This document shows positions 41,058-50,723 of a stretch of 64,000 nucleotides of DNA, piece by piece. The notes below the pieces were generated by a model. That model saw only the letters and a program-made list of their open reading frames with translations. It made no database searches and was not told the origin of the DNA. The DNA lies in NCBI RefSeq assembly GCF_902833645.1, contig NZ_CADFGE010000005.1, positions 62,001-126,000 on the forward strand, written 5' to 3'. The DNA is from Paraburkholderia fungorum (GTDB lineage Bacteria; Pseudomonadota; Gammaproteobacteria; Burkholderiales; Burkholderiaceae). The position numbers were made by a program, and so were the translations under genes. How positions within the stretch are numbered: position 1 is the first letter of the stretch; each line of letters opens with the position of its first letter.

Positions 41058-42723
41058 ATGAAAATAGGTCAGTCCAAGGCCCCCGGGCACGGCCACACAC
41101 CCGATTCGCCAACGTTTCCCAATGCTGACCGGCTGGCGGCGCTGCGCGGCTGGTATGCGGACCTGTCTTCCACGGCCGCAGTGAACCGTTACCTGCCGCA
41201 GGGCAAGGCGTCGGGCCAGTCGGCTCGCGGCGTCATCGGCCTGATCCGCCTGCAACTGATCGCGTTCGCGCATCATCGCCAGCGCACCGATCTCGCTGAT
41301 CTCCTCCTGCACTCCATCAACGAACGGCTTGAGCGGGCCGGTGCGGTCGCACACGCGCTCAAGATACTCGCCGCTTTGCCTGCGCCGCAGCCGCAGATCG
41401 TCGACGACATCGAACTGTGGCTGAAACCTCGCGCCGTACGCGTGCTACGTGCGGCCGGTATCACCACGCTTGCGGACCTGACTGTGCGGGTACCACGCCG
41501 GCGTCGATGGTGGAGCGCAATTCCCGGTCTAGGCCGGACCAGTGCACAACAGATCGAGATGTTCTTCGAGGCCCATCCCCGATTGACGGATCGGGCCCGT
41601 GCACTGATCGTGACGGCCTCGCCAGACTTGGTCGTGCAGTGGGAACGGCTGCGGCTACCGCATGAGGTTGATGGTTCGCACGGTAGCTTCCGCGCGCCCC
41701 GGCAGGCCTGCACGCTGGACGCATCGAACGACTTTCAGGCAGTGCAGGCGTGGCTCGCGCTGCACGAGGTGCCCACGACCCAGCGCGCCTATCGCAAGGA
41801 GGCGGAGCGGCTGATCCTGTGGGCGATCGTGCAGCGTGGACGGGCGCTATCGTCACTCACCACGGAAGACGCGATCGCGTACTGGGCTTTCCTGCGCCGG
41901 CCGACGCCGCGCGAGCGCTGGGTCGGACCGCCACGGCCACGCACGGCACCTGACTGGCGGCCGTTCGCCGGTAACCTGTCGGCGCGCTCGGTCGCCTACG
42001 CTCTGTCGGTGCTGGGCGCGCTTTTTCGCTGGCTGATCGAGCAGCGCTACGTGCTGGCCAACCCGTTTGCCGGCCATCAAAGTGCGGGGCCGCACGCGCG
42101 TTGCGCCGCTCGACACATCGCGCGGATTCAGGGAAGGCGAATGGCTGCTCGTTCGCACGATTGCAGACGGCCTTGAATGGTCATATGGCTGGGAAGCGCC
42201 CGCTGCTCAGCGGATGCGCTTCGCGCTGGACTTCTCGTATGCGACCGGATTGCGAGCGAGCGAATTCGTGGGAGCGACGCTTGGCGACATCCGCACCGAC
42301 GAACACGACGATCACTGGCTGCATCTGGTCGGCAAGGGAAGCAAGCCCGGCAAGGTGGCATTGCCACCACTGGCACGCACAGCGCTCGACCAGTACCTCG
42401 TCCAGCGTCGCCTTCCGGTGACGCCGGCGCGCTGGGAACCAAGGACACCGTTGCTCGCGAGCCTCGATGTGATGAGGCGCTTCTTTGACGAGGTCGCTGA
42501 TGTCATTGCGGCCGACCATCCCGCAGTTGCCGAAAAGCTGCGACGCGCCGGCCCGCACTGGATGAGGCACGCCCAAGCCACCCATGCGCTGGCCCGCGGA
42601 GCGGAACTGACGACGGTTCGGGATAACCTGCGCCGCGCCTCGATCGCGACCACCTCGATTTACCCGCAAAGTGACGAGGGCAAGCGTGCGCGCCAGATGA
42701 CTGAAGCCTTCGCCGCAAGATAG
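41058..42723 (+). pseudogene. Tyrosine recombinase with N-terminal DUF3701-like domain, frameshifted
   Basis: The first frame (41058 to about 42080) encodes an N-terminal domain of about 200 residues typical of large phage-type integrases (WYADLSSTAAVNRYLPQGKASGQS, helix-hairpin-helix-like IPGLGRTSAQQIEMFF) and the SAM-like core-binding domain. At about 42075 (NPFAG|IKVRGRTRV) the frame shifts by one base and continues to 42723 with the catalytic domain: YATGLRASE, HWMRHAQATHA, TVRDNLRRASIATTSIY. A single inserted base explains the break. The element it served is not defined. Confidence 0.82.
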
Positions 42724-42902
42724 TCAGAAGGCCGAGCCAGACGGGCGTCACCTGCTTAACATGCATTATTTCCATTTTCTGAAGCGACCCCAATCATGCG
42801 TTTGCCGCACGATAGTCCAACGCCCCGGGGCGACATGTTTCAGTATTTAGTCCCACACCCTACCGCGCTTCCCACGTAGGAGCTGCTAGCGCGAGACATT
42901 CC

Positions 42903-44462
42903 TCACGCATTGCCCGAAAGGCGCTTATAGTCCGACAATCTGAATAGGGCAACGGTCGCCTTCAGATCACGCCCCTGTTCCTCCAGTGACTGCGCGGCGG
43001 CCGCCGCTTCTTCGACGAGCGCGGCGTTCTGCTGGGTCACTTCGTCCATCTGCGTGACCGCCAGCGCCACCTGCTCAATACCGGTTTGTTGTTCCGCTGA
43101 AGCGGCGGATATCTCGCCCATAATATCTGTCACGCGCCGCACGCTCGTGTCGATCTCATTCATCCGTTGGCCGGCCTCCCCAACCAGCAAACTTCCGGCA
43201 CGTACACGTTCTGCGGACGTTTCAATCAAATCCCTGATTTCCTTTGCCGCAGACGACGAGCGTTGTGCAAGCGTGCGCACTTCCCCCGCGACCACGGCAA
43301 ATCCGCGACCCTGTTCTCCGGCCCGGGCAGCTTCAACCGCTGCATTGAGCGCGAGGATGTTGGTCTGGAATGCAATCCCTTCGATGATCGCGATGATGTC
43401 CCCAATCCTTTCCGAACGCTGACTGATTTCGGCCATCGTGGCGACAACGCGGCTTACGACTTCGTTGCCCCGCTCGGCCGTGCAGGCAGCGGTCACCGCA
43501 AGCATACCAGCCTGCCGCGCATTGTCAGTGTTCTGCCTCACCGTGCCAGTCAACTGTTCCATGCTGGCCGCCGTCTCTTCGAGCGACGCGGCCTGTTGCT
43601 CCGTACGCTGCGACAGGTTGAGATTGCCGGATGCAATCTGGCTCGATGCCGTACCGATACTTTCGGCGCCGGTGCGAATGCGCTGAACGATGCACGCCAA
43701 TGAGCGGCTCATCGCGAGGATGGATTCCATCAGTTCGCCAAATTCGTCGACTCGGGTTACCGTCAGATCCGCACTCAGATCACCTTGCGCGATTTTCGCC
43801 GCGAGGTGATTGACTTCGAGCAAAGGCTTGCGGATTGACCGGATCAGTGCAGCAGCACCGGTCAGTACGCTCAGCGCGAGGACCACAATCAGTATCGCGG
43901 TCGTCGCAACAATGATGTATCGCTGACGTTCGAAATCTGCCTGGGCCGTCGCCAGTTGCTGCTCCTGCAGTTCAACGAACGTCCTGATCGCCTTACCGTA
44001 GGCAGTCTGAACCGGCATGTATTCCTCGTTCAACATGGCAAGCGCCGCAGGCTTCCGGGCCTCATTGGATCGCATTGCCACGATCCTGTCGCGGGTCGCC
44101 AGCACCTGATTGCGCAACCCTGCAATAGCATCGAGCTGCTTCCGGTCAGCGGGGGTGTGCGCCAGGACGGCTATCGTCTTCTGCACCACTGCGATCTGGG
44201 AAATCGTCGCGGCATTATCCTTGCTGAAGAAATCCGATAAAGCGGGATCGGCGCTAATAATCATCGCCTGCGTGCGCAATGCCGCGATATCCGCGAGTTT
44301 CGACCAGGCGTAGGCAGCAGTCACTTTTCCAGACAGCATCTTCAGCGAGGTGTCCCGTTGCGCCTCCATGCTCGCGAACCGCCACATCGACAAGCCAACG
44401 ATGCCGAAAATCAGCACAAGCAGCAACGCAGTTGAAATCCAGAGTTTGGTGGCGAGTTTCAT
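42903..44462 (-). CDS. Methyl-accepting chemotaxis protein at the end of the catabolic cluster
   Basis: Chemoreceptor of 519 residues: two membrane helices (about 7-28 and 188-212) around a four-helix-bundle-type ligand domain, HAMP, and a signalling domain with EGIAFQTNILALNAAVEAARAGEQGRGFAVVAGEVR. It has no C-terminal pentapeptide. It lies 63 bp downstream of the ModA-like gene on the same strand, so it is likely co-transcribed with the ligI-dctA-ligJK genes, suggesting chemotaxis to their substrate or an intermediate. Confidence 0.92.
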   Translation of the reverse strand: MKLATKLWISTALLLVLIFGIVGLSMWRFASMEAQRDTSLKMLSGKVTAAYAWSKLADIAALRTQAMIISADPALSDFFSKDNAATISQIAVVQKTIAVLAHTPADRKQLDAIAGLRNQVLATRDRIVAMRSNEARKPAALAMLNEEYMPVQTAYGKAIRTFVELQEQQLATAQADFERQRYIIVATTAILIVVLALSVLTGAAALIRSIRKPLLEVNHLAAKIAQGDLSADLTVTRVDEFGELMESILAMSRSLACIVQRIRTGAESIGTASSQIASGNLNLSQRTEQQAASLEETAASMEQLTGTVRQNTDNARQAGMLAVTAACTAERGNEVVSRVVATMAEISQRSERIGDIIAIIEGIAFQTNILALNAAVEAARAGEQGRGFAVVAGEVRTLAQRSSSAAKEIRDLIETSAERVRAGSLLVGEAGQRMNEIDTSVRRVTDIMGEISAASAEQQTGIEQVALAVTQMDEVTQQNAALVEEAAAAAQSLEEQGRDLKATVALFRLSDYKRLSGNA

Positions 44463-44525
44463 GCAACCTTGATCTATGAGTTATCGCGATAGGGGCAACA
44501 GGGTTTCAGCAAGGTCCGCCTTTTG

Positions 44526-45215
44526 TCATGCCGGCTCCATGCCGTGACGAAGCTTGGTGGGGGCGGTCGCAGGGGAGGCCAGAAATGAGAGCAATGCCCT
44601 CGAGGCATCTCTTTGTCGGGATGCCGTGCATATGGCGGCCGCAAAGGTAGTGATGATTTGCACTTCCGGGGGCAAAGAACCGACGACATCGATGCCCGGC
44701 AGGTGCATCAACTCGCTCAATTGCTGGAAGCCGAGCTCGACATCCCCGCGCGCGACGAGCGCGCCGACCGGAATACCTGGAGGCGCCTGCACGATGTGCG
44801 GCGCAATGGTCTTGGCGATGCCCCAGTGTTCGAACAGGCGACTCAGGTGTGAACCGCTCGGACCCGTCGAATACCCGATACTACGCGCGGCCAGAATGGC
44901 GTCGCGCAGCGCGGCTTCAGTGCCGATCTCGGGCCGCGGCGCGCCTGCTGCTACCGCAATCGCCACGCCCGAACGGACCAGGTCGACCCGACTGGCCGGA
45001 TCGATCCGGCCGGCTGCGGCAAGCGGGTCGAGCGCGTCGGCCGCAAGCACGACGATATCGAACGGCTCACCTTCCTGGACTCGCCGGGCAGCGGCGACGC
45101 CGCCAACCGACTCGATGGCCACCAGCCGCGCCGATAGCCGCCCGTATTCTTCGACCAGCTCGGCCAGCACCTGGCGCGTGGCCATCGAAGAGATGCCGGT
45201 GATCTGCCCACTCAT
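44526..45215 (-). CDS. ModA-like substrate-binding protein without signal peptide
   Basis: A 229-residue type II periplasmic-binding-protein fold (MATRQVLAELVEEYGRLSARL, EPFDIVVLAADALDPLAAAGRID, VARGDVELGFQQLSELMHLPGIDVVGSLPPEVQ) like ModA. It begins directly with MSGQITGISSMAT, with no signal peptide, so it should be cytoplasmic. It starts 14 bp after the ligK stop. A cytoplasmic ligand-binding or regulatory role in the pathway is possible. Confidence 0.78.
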   Translation of the reverse strand: MSGQITGISSMATRQVLAELVEEYGRLSARLVAIESVGGVAAARRVQEGEPFDIVVLAADALDPLAAAGRIDPASRVDLVRSGVAIAVAAGAPRPEIGTEAALRDAILAARSIGYSTGPSGSHLSRLFEHWGIAKTIAPHIVQAPPGIPVGALVARGDVELGFQQLSELMHLPGIDVVGSLPPEVQIITTFAAAICTASRQRDASRALLSFLASPATAPTKLRHGMEPA

Positions 45216-45229
45216 GGTTTCTCTGCCTT

Positions 45230-45913
45230 TCAGTCGATATAGCGCAGGCCGGCCTGTTGCAATGGCTCTCGCATGTTGTACATATCCAGGCCGAGCACGC
45301 AGGCGGCCAGCTTGGCGCGCTTCTCGCCTTCGTTGGCTTCACGCGCGGCTGCTTTCTCGAGCACCTGCGCCGCCAATGCTGCGGGCACCACGACCACACC
45401 ATCGTCATCCGCGACGACGACATCTCCCGGATTCACCAGCGCCCCGGCGCAAACGACGGGAATGTTCACGGATCCGAGCGTCGCCTTGACCGTCCCTTTG
45501 GAAGAGATCGCCTTGCTCCATACCGGGAAGTTCATCTGCGCCAGCACGCGCACGTCGCGCACGCCTGCGTCGATGATGAGCCCTTGCGCGCCGCGCGCCT
45601 TGAAGCTGGTCGCCAGCAGGTCGCCGAAAAAACCGTCGGTGGAATCAGCCGTGACCGCGGCAACCACGATGTCGCCCGGCTGGATCTGCTCCGCTGCGAC
45701 GTGCAGCATCCAGTTGTCGCCCGGCTGGAGCAGGACCGTGACAACCGTGCCGCTCGCCTGTGCGCCGCTATAGATCGGACGCATATAGGGCTTCATCAGT
45801 CCAGTACGTCCCATTGCCTCGTGTACTGTCGCAGTCCCGAGAGCACTGAGCTTCGCGGCGACGTCGCCGTCTGCCCGCTGAATGTTGCGATACACCACTC
45901 CAAGTTCATACAT
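45230..45913 (-). CDS. ligK: 4-carboxy-4-hydroxy-2-oxoadipate aldolase (RraA-like), LigK
   Basis: Class II aldolase of 227 residues, the usual LigK/HMG aldolase length. It cleaves 4-carboxy-4-hydroxy-2-oxoadipate to pyruvate and oxaloacetate, with a divalent metal. Motifs: ALGTATVHEAMGR, AVTADSTDGFFGDLLATSFKARGAQGLIIDAGVRD (metal and substrate loop with RD) and PGDVVVADDDGVVVVP. ATG 45913 lies two bases after the ligJ stop, so translation is coupled. RraA-like proteins without aldolase activity exist, but the ligJ neighbour makes LigK the best call. Confidence 0.88.
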   Translation of the reverse strand: MYELGVVYRNIQRADGDVAAKLSALGTATVHEAMGRTGLMKPYMRPIYSGAQASGTVVTVLLQPGDNWMLHVAAEQIQPGDIVVAAVTADSTDGFFGDLLATSFKARGAQGLIIDAGVRDVRVLAQMNFPVWSKAISSKGTVKATLGSVNIPVVCAGALVNPGDVVVADDDGVVVVPAALAAQVLEKAAAREANEGEKRAKLAACVLGLDMYNMREPLQQAGLRYID

Positions 45914-45915
45914 GA

Positions 45916-46941
45916 TCAATGCCCTTTCACTTTCAATGCTGCATCCAGACGCGGGTAGACACGTCGCGCGTTACCCTCGTAAATGTTGTACCGTTCATCT
46001 GCATCGATGTGCGCCGCCTCGATATAGCGCTTCGTGTCGTCGAAGTAGTCGCCGGTCTCCGGGTCGATGCCACGCACCGCGCCAATCATCTCGCTGGCAA
46101 ACAGGATGTTGTCAACGGGAATTACGCGCGTAAGCAGGTCAATGCCCGGCTGGTGATAGACGCAGGTATCGAAGAAGACGTTGTTGAGCACATGCTCCGT
46201 CAGTAGCGGCTTCTTCAGCTCCTGGGCGAGCCCGCGAAAGCGCCCCCAGTGGTACGGCACAGCGCCGCCGCCATGCGGGATCACAAAGCGCAAGGTTGGG
46301 AAGTCGCGGAACAGGTCCGACGTCAGGCATTGCATGAAGGCAGTCGTGTCCGCGTTCAGGTAATGTGCGCCAGTGGTGTGGAAGCATGCGTTGCAGCTCG
46401 TGCTCACGTGAACCATGGCGGGAATGTCGTACTCGACCATCTTCTCGTAGATCGGGTACCAGTAGCGGTCGGACAGTGGCGGGCTGGTCCAGTGGCCGCC
46501 CGACGGGTCCGGATTCAGATTGATCGCGACGTTGCCGTACTGTTCGACACACTTCACCAGTTCGGGAATGCAGGTGGCGATGTCCACGCCCGGGCTCTGG
46601 GGAAGCATCGCAGCCGGAATGAAATGATCCGGGAAGAGCTGGCTCACCCGGTAGCAGAGTTCGTTACAGATGGCGGCCCACGTGCTCGATACTTCGAAGT
46701 CGCCAATGTGATGTGCCATGAAGCTTGCACGCGGGCTGAAAATGGTCAGATCAAGGCCGCGCTCGCGCATCAAACGCAACTGGTTGCTTTCGATCGACTC
46801 GCGCAACTCGTCGTCGCCGATGCGCAATTCGGGCGCCTTCGGCGCCTCGGACGGATTTGTGATGCCAGCAATCTGGCGCTTGCGCCACGTCTCCAGCGCC
46901 TTCGGCGCGGTGGTGTAGTGGCCGTGAATGTCGATGATCAT
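45916..46941 (-). CDS. ligJ: 4-oxalomesaconate hydratase, LigJ (amidohydrolase family)
   Basis: A 341-residue amidohydrolase-2 protein that hydrates 4-oxalomesaconate to 4-carboxy-4-hydroxy-2-oxoadipate. Metal ligands are in the N-terminal DIHGHYT and in HGGGAVPYHWGR, with further conserved VHVSTSCNACFHTTGAHYLNADTTAFMQ and FASEMIGAVRGIDPETGDYFDDTK. Length and motifs match Sphingobium-type LigJ. It overlaps closely with ligK. Confidence 0.92.
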   Translation of the reverse strand: MIIDIHGHYTTAPKALETWRKRQIAGITNPSEAPKAPELRIGDDELRESIESNQLRLMRERGLDLTIFSPRASFMAHHIGDFEVSSTWAAICNELCYRVSQLFPDHFIPAAMLPQSPGVDIATCIPELVKCVEQYGNVAINLNPDPSGGHWTSPPLSDRYWYPIYEKMVEYDIPAMVHVSTSCNACFHTTGAHYLNADTTAFMQCLTSDLFRDFPTLRFVIPHGGGAVPYHWGRFRGLAQELKKPLLTEHVLNNVFFDTCVYHQPGIDLLTRVIPVDNILFASEMIGAVRGIDPETGDYFDDTKRYIEAAHIDADERYNIYEGNARRVYPRLDAALKVKGH

Positions 46942-47042
46942 CGTCGCTCCAAAAAGCTGGTTGAGTTACCGGCGCGATGGTGCGAATGGCATGCGCGCCG
47001 ACGTCGTTAACGAACCTTTTTCGGCTGCAGATTCGCCTCGCC

Positions 47043-48140
47043 CTAAAACGTATGCTGCATGCCGACACCGTATGTACTGCCCGACGGATTGGCCGTCAGC
47101 TTGTCGTAGGAATAGACCACGTACACATACGTGCGCTTGGACAGAATGTAGTCATATGCAATAGAGCCGGTGTTGCGTACGTTGCTATGGTTCAGCGGTG
47201 CGCTCTTCTTCGTGCGCGCCCATTCGGCAAGGATCATGTTCGACGGTGACAACGGTACGGAAAACCCTAGCTCATACGTATGCGATCCCGTCTCGACATT
47301 GTTGTTGCTTGTCATCTGTGCAGCCCCATAAAGCTTCACCAGCTTTGCATCGTACGCAGCGCCTGCGAGATACAGATACTGACCGCTCGATGGCGCGACC
47401 GCAGCCGTTCGTACACGCTGCGCCGAGAACACCGCCGTCAGCGGCCCGTTTGCATAGGTCAGATGCAAACCGAAGTTGTCCTTCCCCTGTTGACCCGTGG
47501 TGGTGCTCACGCCATAGATCGCAGTGCCCGTGAGGCCGCCGTAGCTAGGAGAAACATACTCGATGGCGTTCTGCCAGACTGTGTCGCCGATCTGCGTATT
47601 GCTGTAGCTCGCCGTGTACGACTGCACGATCAACGGCGAAAACACCACCGACCCACCGAACGGATTGACGAATATCTGATTAAAATAAGTTGGATTGGTC
47701 TGCTCTCCGAACTTGAACGTGCCGTATGCACCGGTCAGACCAACATACGCATTGCGGGAAAACAGGCCATCCGTCGTGTTGCGTCCCATCTGCCCCGTGT
47801 TCGGCCTGAAAAAACTTTCGAGCGCGAAGAACACTGCATTGCCACCGCCAATGTCCTCGCGGCCGCGCATGCCCCAGAACGACGTCGTCATCCCGCCCCC
47901 GCCTAGCTGTACCGTGCTGGCCCGCGTGGTGCTCAGTTTGGAACTGTCGAGATACATACCGATCAGTCCATACAACTGAACCGCGGAGCCTGACATCGTC
48001 GCTGCGCCGGCCGCTACCTGCGAATCGTCGGCGTACGCGACAGGCGCGACGAGCCCGCCGGCCGCGAGCAGTGCAGCGCCCAGGCATACCGCATGGAGTT
48101 TCAAGGGTGTACTGGTGCCGCTGTTTTTTACTGACATCAT
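47043..48140 (-). CDS. Outer-membrane porin within the catabolic cluster
   Basis: A 365-residue Burkholderia-type porin: a long signal (LHAVCLGAALLAAGG, cleavage after AYA), mature VQLYGLIGMYLDSSKL, the conserved SFWGMRGREDIGGGNAVFFALE, and a C-terminal Phe. ATG at 48140 or 48137. It lies between dctA and ligJ, so it probably admits the dicarboxylate substrate. Confidence 0.9.
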   Translation of the reverse strand: MMSVKNSGTSTPLKLHAVCLGAALLAAGGLVAPVAYADDSQVAAGAATMSGSAVQLYGLIGMYLDSSKLSTTRASTVQLGGGGMTTSFWGMRGREDIGGGNAVFFALESFFRPNTGQMGRNTTDGLFSRNAYVGLTGAYGTFKFGEQTNPTYFNQIFVNPFGGSVVFSPLIVQSYTASYSNTQIGDTVWQNAIEYVSPSYGGLTGTAIYGVSTTTGQQGKDNFGLHLTYANGPLTAVFSAQRVRTAAVAPSSGQYLYLAGAAYDAKLVKLYGAAQMTSNNNVETGSHTYELGFSVPLSPSNMILAEWARTKKSAPLNHSNVRNTGSIAYDYILSKRTYVYVVYSYDKLTANPSGSTYGVGMQHTF

Positions 48141-48253
48141 GTTTCGTCTCCAAACCAGGTTGTTGTTTTATGCGCGAACGCTTCCCGCTGCGTGCACCGG
48201 TGGTGGCGCACGCAGACAGAAGTACACGAGGGCTTTTCTCGCGGGCTAGCCTG

Positions 48254-49558
48254 TCATTCGGTGTGACGGCGTGACATTTCGGCGTTCAGTTTCGAACGGT
48301 CAAGCTCGTGTTCCCATGCCGACACCACCAGGGTGGCGACGCCGTTGCCGATAGTGTTCGCGATCGCGAGTCCCGTTCCCATGAAGCGGTGAATGCCGAG
48401 AATCAGCACCATTCCGGACACGGGAATAATCGGGAACACCATCAATGTCGATGTCAGCATCACAAAGGCCGCGCCAGCCACACCGCTTGCGCCTTTCGAC
48501 GTCAGCATCGCCACGCCCACGAGCGTCAGTTGCTGCGTCAGGGTAAGTTCGATGTTGAAGGCCTGCGCGATGAACAGCACCGCCATCGTCAGGTAGATGT
48601 TGGTGCCGTCCAGATTGAATGAATAGCCGGCCGGAATCACGAGACCCACCACCGATTTCGAGCACCCGAGCCGTTCGAGTTTTTCGAGCATCCGCGGCAG
48701 CGCGGCCTCCGACGAACTTGTGCCGAGCACGATCAGGATTTCCTCGCGGATATAGCTCAGGAAACGCAGGATGCTGAAACCGAGTAAGCGGGAAATGATG
48801 CCGAGCACCACCAGCACGAAGAAGGCGAGCGTCAGGTAGAACGTCCCGATCAGCTTGAGCAACGGCAGTACGGCGCCGATCCCAAAGGTGCCGACCGTGA
48901 ACGCGATAGATCCAAACGCGCCGATCGCTGCGACCTTCATGATGATGTGAACGATGCCGAAGAACGTCTGCGCAAAGCGGTCGATCATGCGAACCAGTGG
49001 CCGGCCATATTCCCCCGTAGCCGCGAGCGCAGCGCCGAACAGCACGGAAATCAGTAGAATCTGCAGCACATTGCCACTGGAGAACGCACTAACCACGGTG
49101 TCGGGAATGATGTGCATCAGAAAGTCGACCGTGTTCTGTTCATGGGCGGCAGTCGTGAATCCGGCGAGCGCTTTGGTATCGATGGTCGCGGGATTCAGAT
49201 TGAAGCCGGCGCCGGGACGAAACAGATGTCCGGCCACGAGTCCGATTACGAGCGACAGCGTCGATACGATTTCGAAGTACAGCAGCGCCTTGCCGCCTAC
49301 ACGCCCGACCTTCTTGATGTCGCCCATTCCAGCCATGCCGGTGACGACGGTGCAGAAGATGATCGGGCCAATCACCATCTTGACCAGCTTGATGAAGGCG
49401 TCGCCGAGTGGCTTCATTTGCACGGCAAGCGACGGCGCGAAATGACCGAGAAGCACGCCGAGCAGGATCGCGAGTAAAACGTGGAAATACAGCGTGCGAT
49501 AGAAGGGTTTCTTCTTCGCGCTGCGCGCGGGGGGCGTCATGACGGCACTGTCGTTCAT
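48254..49558 (-). CDS. dctA: C4-dicarboxylate/cation symporter (DctA-like)
   Basis: A DAACS-family secondary carrier of 434 residues with eight membrane helices and re-entrant loops. The serine-rich hairpin GTSSSEAALPRMLEKLERLG and substrate/cation-binding SFNLDGTNIYLTMA and IANTIGNGVATLVVSAWEHELD are intact. It couples dicarboxylate uptake to cations. In this cluster it may import a pyrone or oxalomesaconate-type dicarboxylate rather than succinate; that is inferred from context. Confidence 0.92.
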   Translation of the reverse strand: MNDSAVMTPPARSAKKKPFYRTLYFHVLLAILLGVLLGHFAPSLAVQMKPLGDAFIKLVKMVIGPIIFCTVVTGMAGMGDIKKVGRVGGKALLYFEIVSTLSLVIGLVAGHLFRPGAGFNLNPATIDTKALAGFTTAAHEQNTVDFLMHIIPDTVVSAFSSGNVLQILLISVLFGAALAATGEYGRPLVRMIDRFAQTFFGIVHIIMKVAAIGAFGSIAFTVGTFGIGAVLPLLKLIGTFYLTLAFFVLVVLGIISRLLGFSILRFLSYIREEILIVLGTSSSEAALPRMLEKLERLGCSKSVVGLVIPAGYSFNLDGTNIYLTMAVLFIAQAFNIELTLTQQLTLVGVAMLTSKGASGVAGAAFVMLTSTLMVFPIIPVSGMVLILGIHRFMGTGLAIANTIGNGVATLVVSAWEHELDRSKLNAEMSRRHTE

Positions 49559-49728
49559 GACGCTGCTCCCTGATCAGCCGAATCGGCCGCATTGGCCGCG
49601 TGGCGATGCATATCGGTCATCGTTGTCTCCTGATTCGAATGGTGAGCGAAAAGCCGGTCGATTCCGGATTTCCGCCTGACTGCCATTCTTCGTGTGGCAG
49701 TTCAAAGTTTGTGAAGCAAACGGCTCGC

Positions 49729-50592
49729 TCAGAATCCGTAAAGCCGCGCCGGGTTGATGACGAGCAGTTGTTCGCGCAGCGCCGCGTTCGGGCAGACGCG
49801 GAACAGCAGATCGACCAGTTCGCCGTCGTTTGGCATGTCCTTGCTGATGTTCGGATGCGGCCAGTCGGTACCCCAAAGCACGCGGTCGGGTGCGGCTTCG
49901 ATCAGTGTGCGCGCGAACGGGATCGCATCGTCGAACGGACGGCGGCCTACGGACACGCGCTCGGCCCCGCACACTTTGACCCAGGCAAGCGGATTGCGCA
50001 TCAGTTCCAGAAGCTGGCGGAACGGCTGCTGATCGACCCCGGCATCCGCGCGTACGCGACCCATGTGGTCGATCACGAACGGCACCTTGATACGCGCAAT
50101 CCGTTCGGCGTATTGGAGGATGTCCTGTGCATCGAGATGCAGCACGACGTGCCAGCCGAGCCGCTCGATACGTTCGAGAACGCGGTCGAAAACGTCGAGA
50201 TCGGGTGCGCCGCCCAGATGCGCGACGAAATTGAATCGCACGCCGCGCACGCCGCGCGCGTCGAGATCTGCCAACTGTTCGTCGGTGACGTCGCCGTCGA
50301 CAATCGCGACGCCCCGATAGCGTCCGTTGCCGCGCGCAATCGCATCCAGCATCGCAGTGTTATCGGTGCCGTGGCAGCTTGCCTGGACGATCACGCCGCG
50401 GCTCGCGCCGAGAAAATCGTGCAGCGCAACAAGCCGCTCGAAAGGCGCGTCGGGCGGCGTATAGCTGCGGTCCGGCGCATATGGAAAGATTTCGGCGGGG
50501 CCGAACACGTGGCAGTGCGCATCGCAAGCACCGGCAGGCAGACGCTGGGTGGGTTGAACGGGGTGGGGATCGGGCGGCAGGCAGGATTTCAT
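49729..50592 (-). CDS. ligI: 2-pyrone-4,6-dicarboxylate hydrolase, LigI
   Basis: An amidohydrolase of 287 residues that opens the lactone 2-pyrone-4,6-dicarboxylate to 4-oxalomesaconate. Motifs: GACDAHCHVFGP near the start, HFNFVAH-type RGVRFNFVAHLGG, LHLDAQD, IDHMGR and WGTDWPHPNI with the catalytic Asp. LigI works without a bound metal in characterised cases. ATG 50592 is chosen over the upstream ATG at 50619, as it better fits family length. First gene of the minus-strand cluster, divergent from a LysR regulator. Confidence 0.9.
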   Translation of the reverse strand: MKSCLPPDPHPVQPTQRLPAGACDAHCHVFGPAEIFPYAPDRSYTPPDAPFERLVALHDFLGASRGVIVQASCHGTDNTAMLDAIARGNGRYRGVAIVDGDVTDEQLADLDARGVRGVRFNFVAHLGGAPDLDVFDRVLERIERLGWHVVLHLDAQDILQYAERIARIKVPFVIDHMGRVRADAGVDQQPFRQLLELMRNPLAWVKVCGAERVSVGRRPFDDAIPFARTLIEAAPDRVLWGTDWPHPNISKDMPNDGELVDLLFRVCPNAALREQLLVINPARLYGF

Positions 50593-50696
50593 GAGCGTCG
50601 TCTCAATGTCAGACCGCATGGCGCGGCTTTCTATGGGTTGTATGCATTGTGGCCGCGACGATGGACCGATACAATCGCCATATTGAACTAGCTGAT

Positions 50697-50711
50697 ATGT
50701 GAATTTCACAT
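50697..50711. promoter_or_regulatory. LysR-type operator candidate (T-N11-A)
   Basis: ATGTGAATTTCACAT is a near-perfect dyad with the T-N11-A layout, in the divergent region between ligI and the LysR gene, 13 bp before the LysR start. It is a candidate binding and autoregulation site. Confidence 0.5.
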
Positions 50712-50723
50712 AGGTTATCGACA

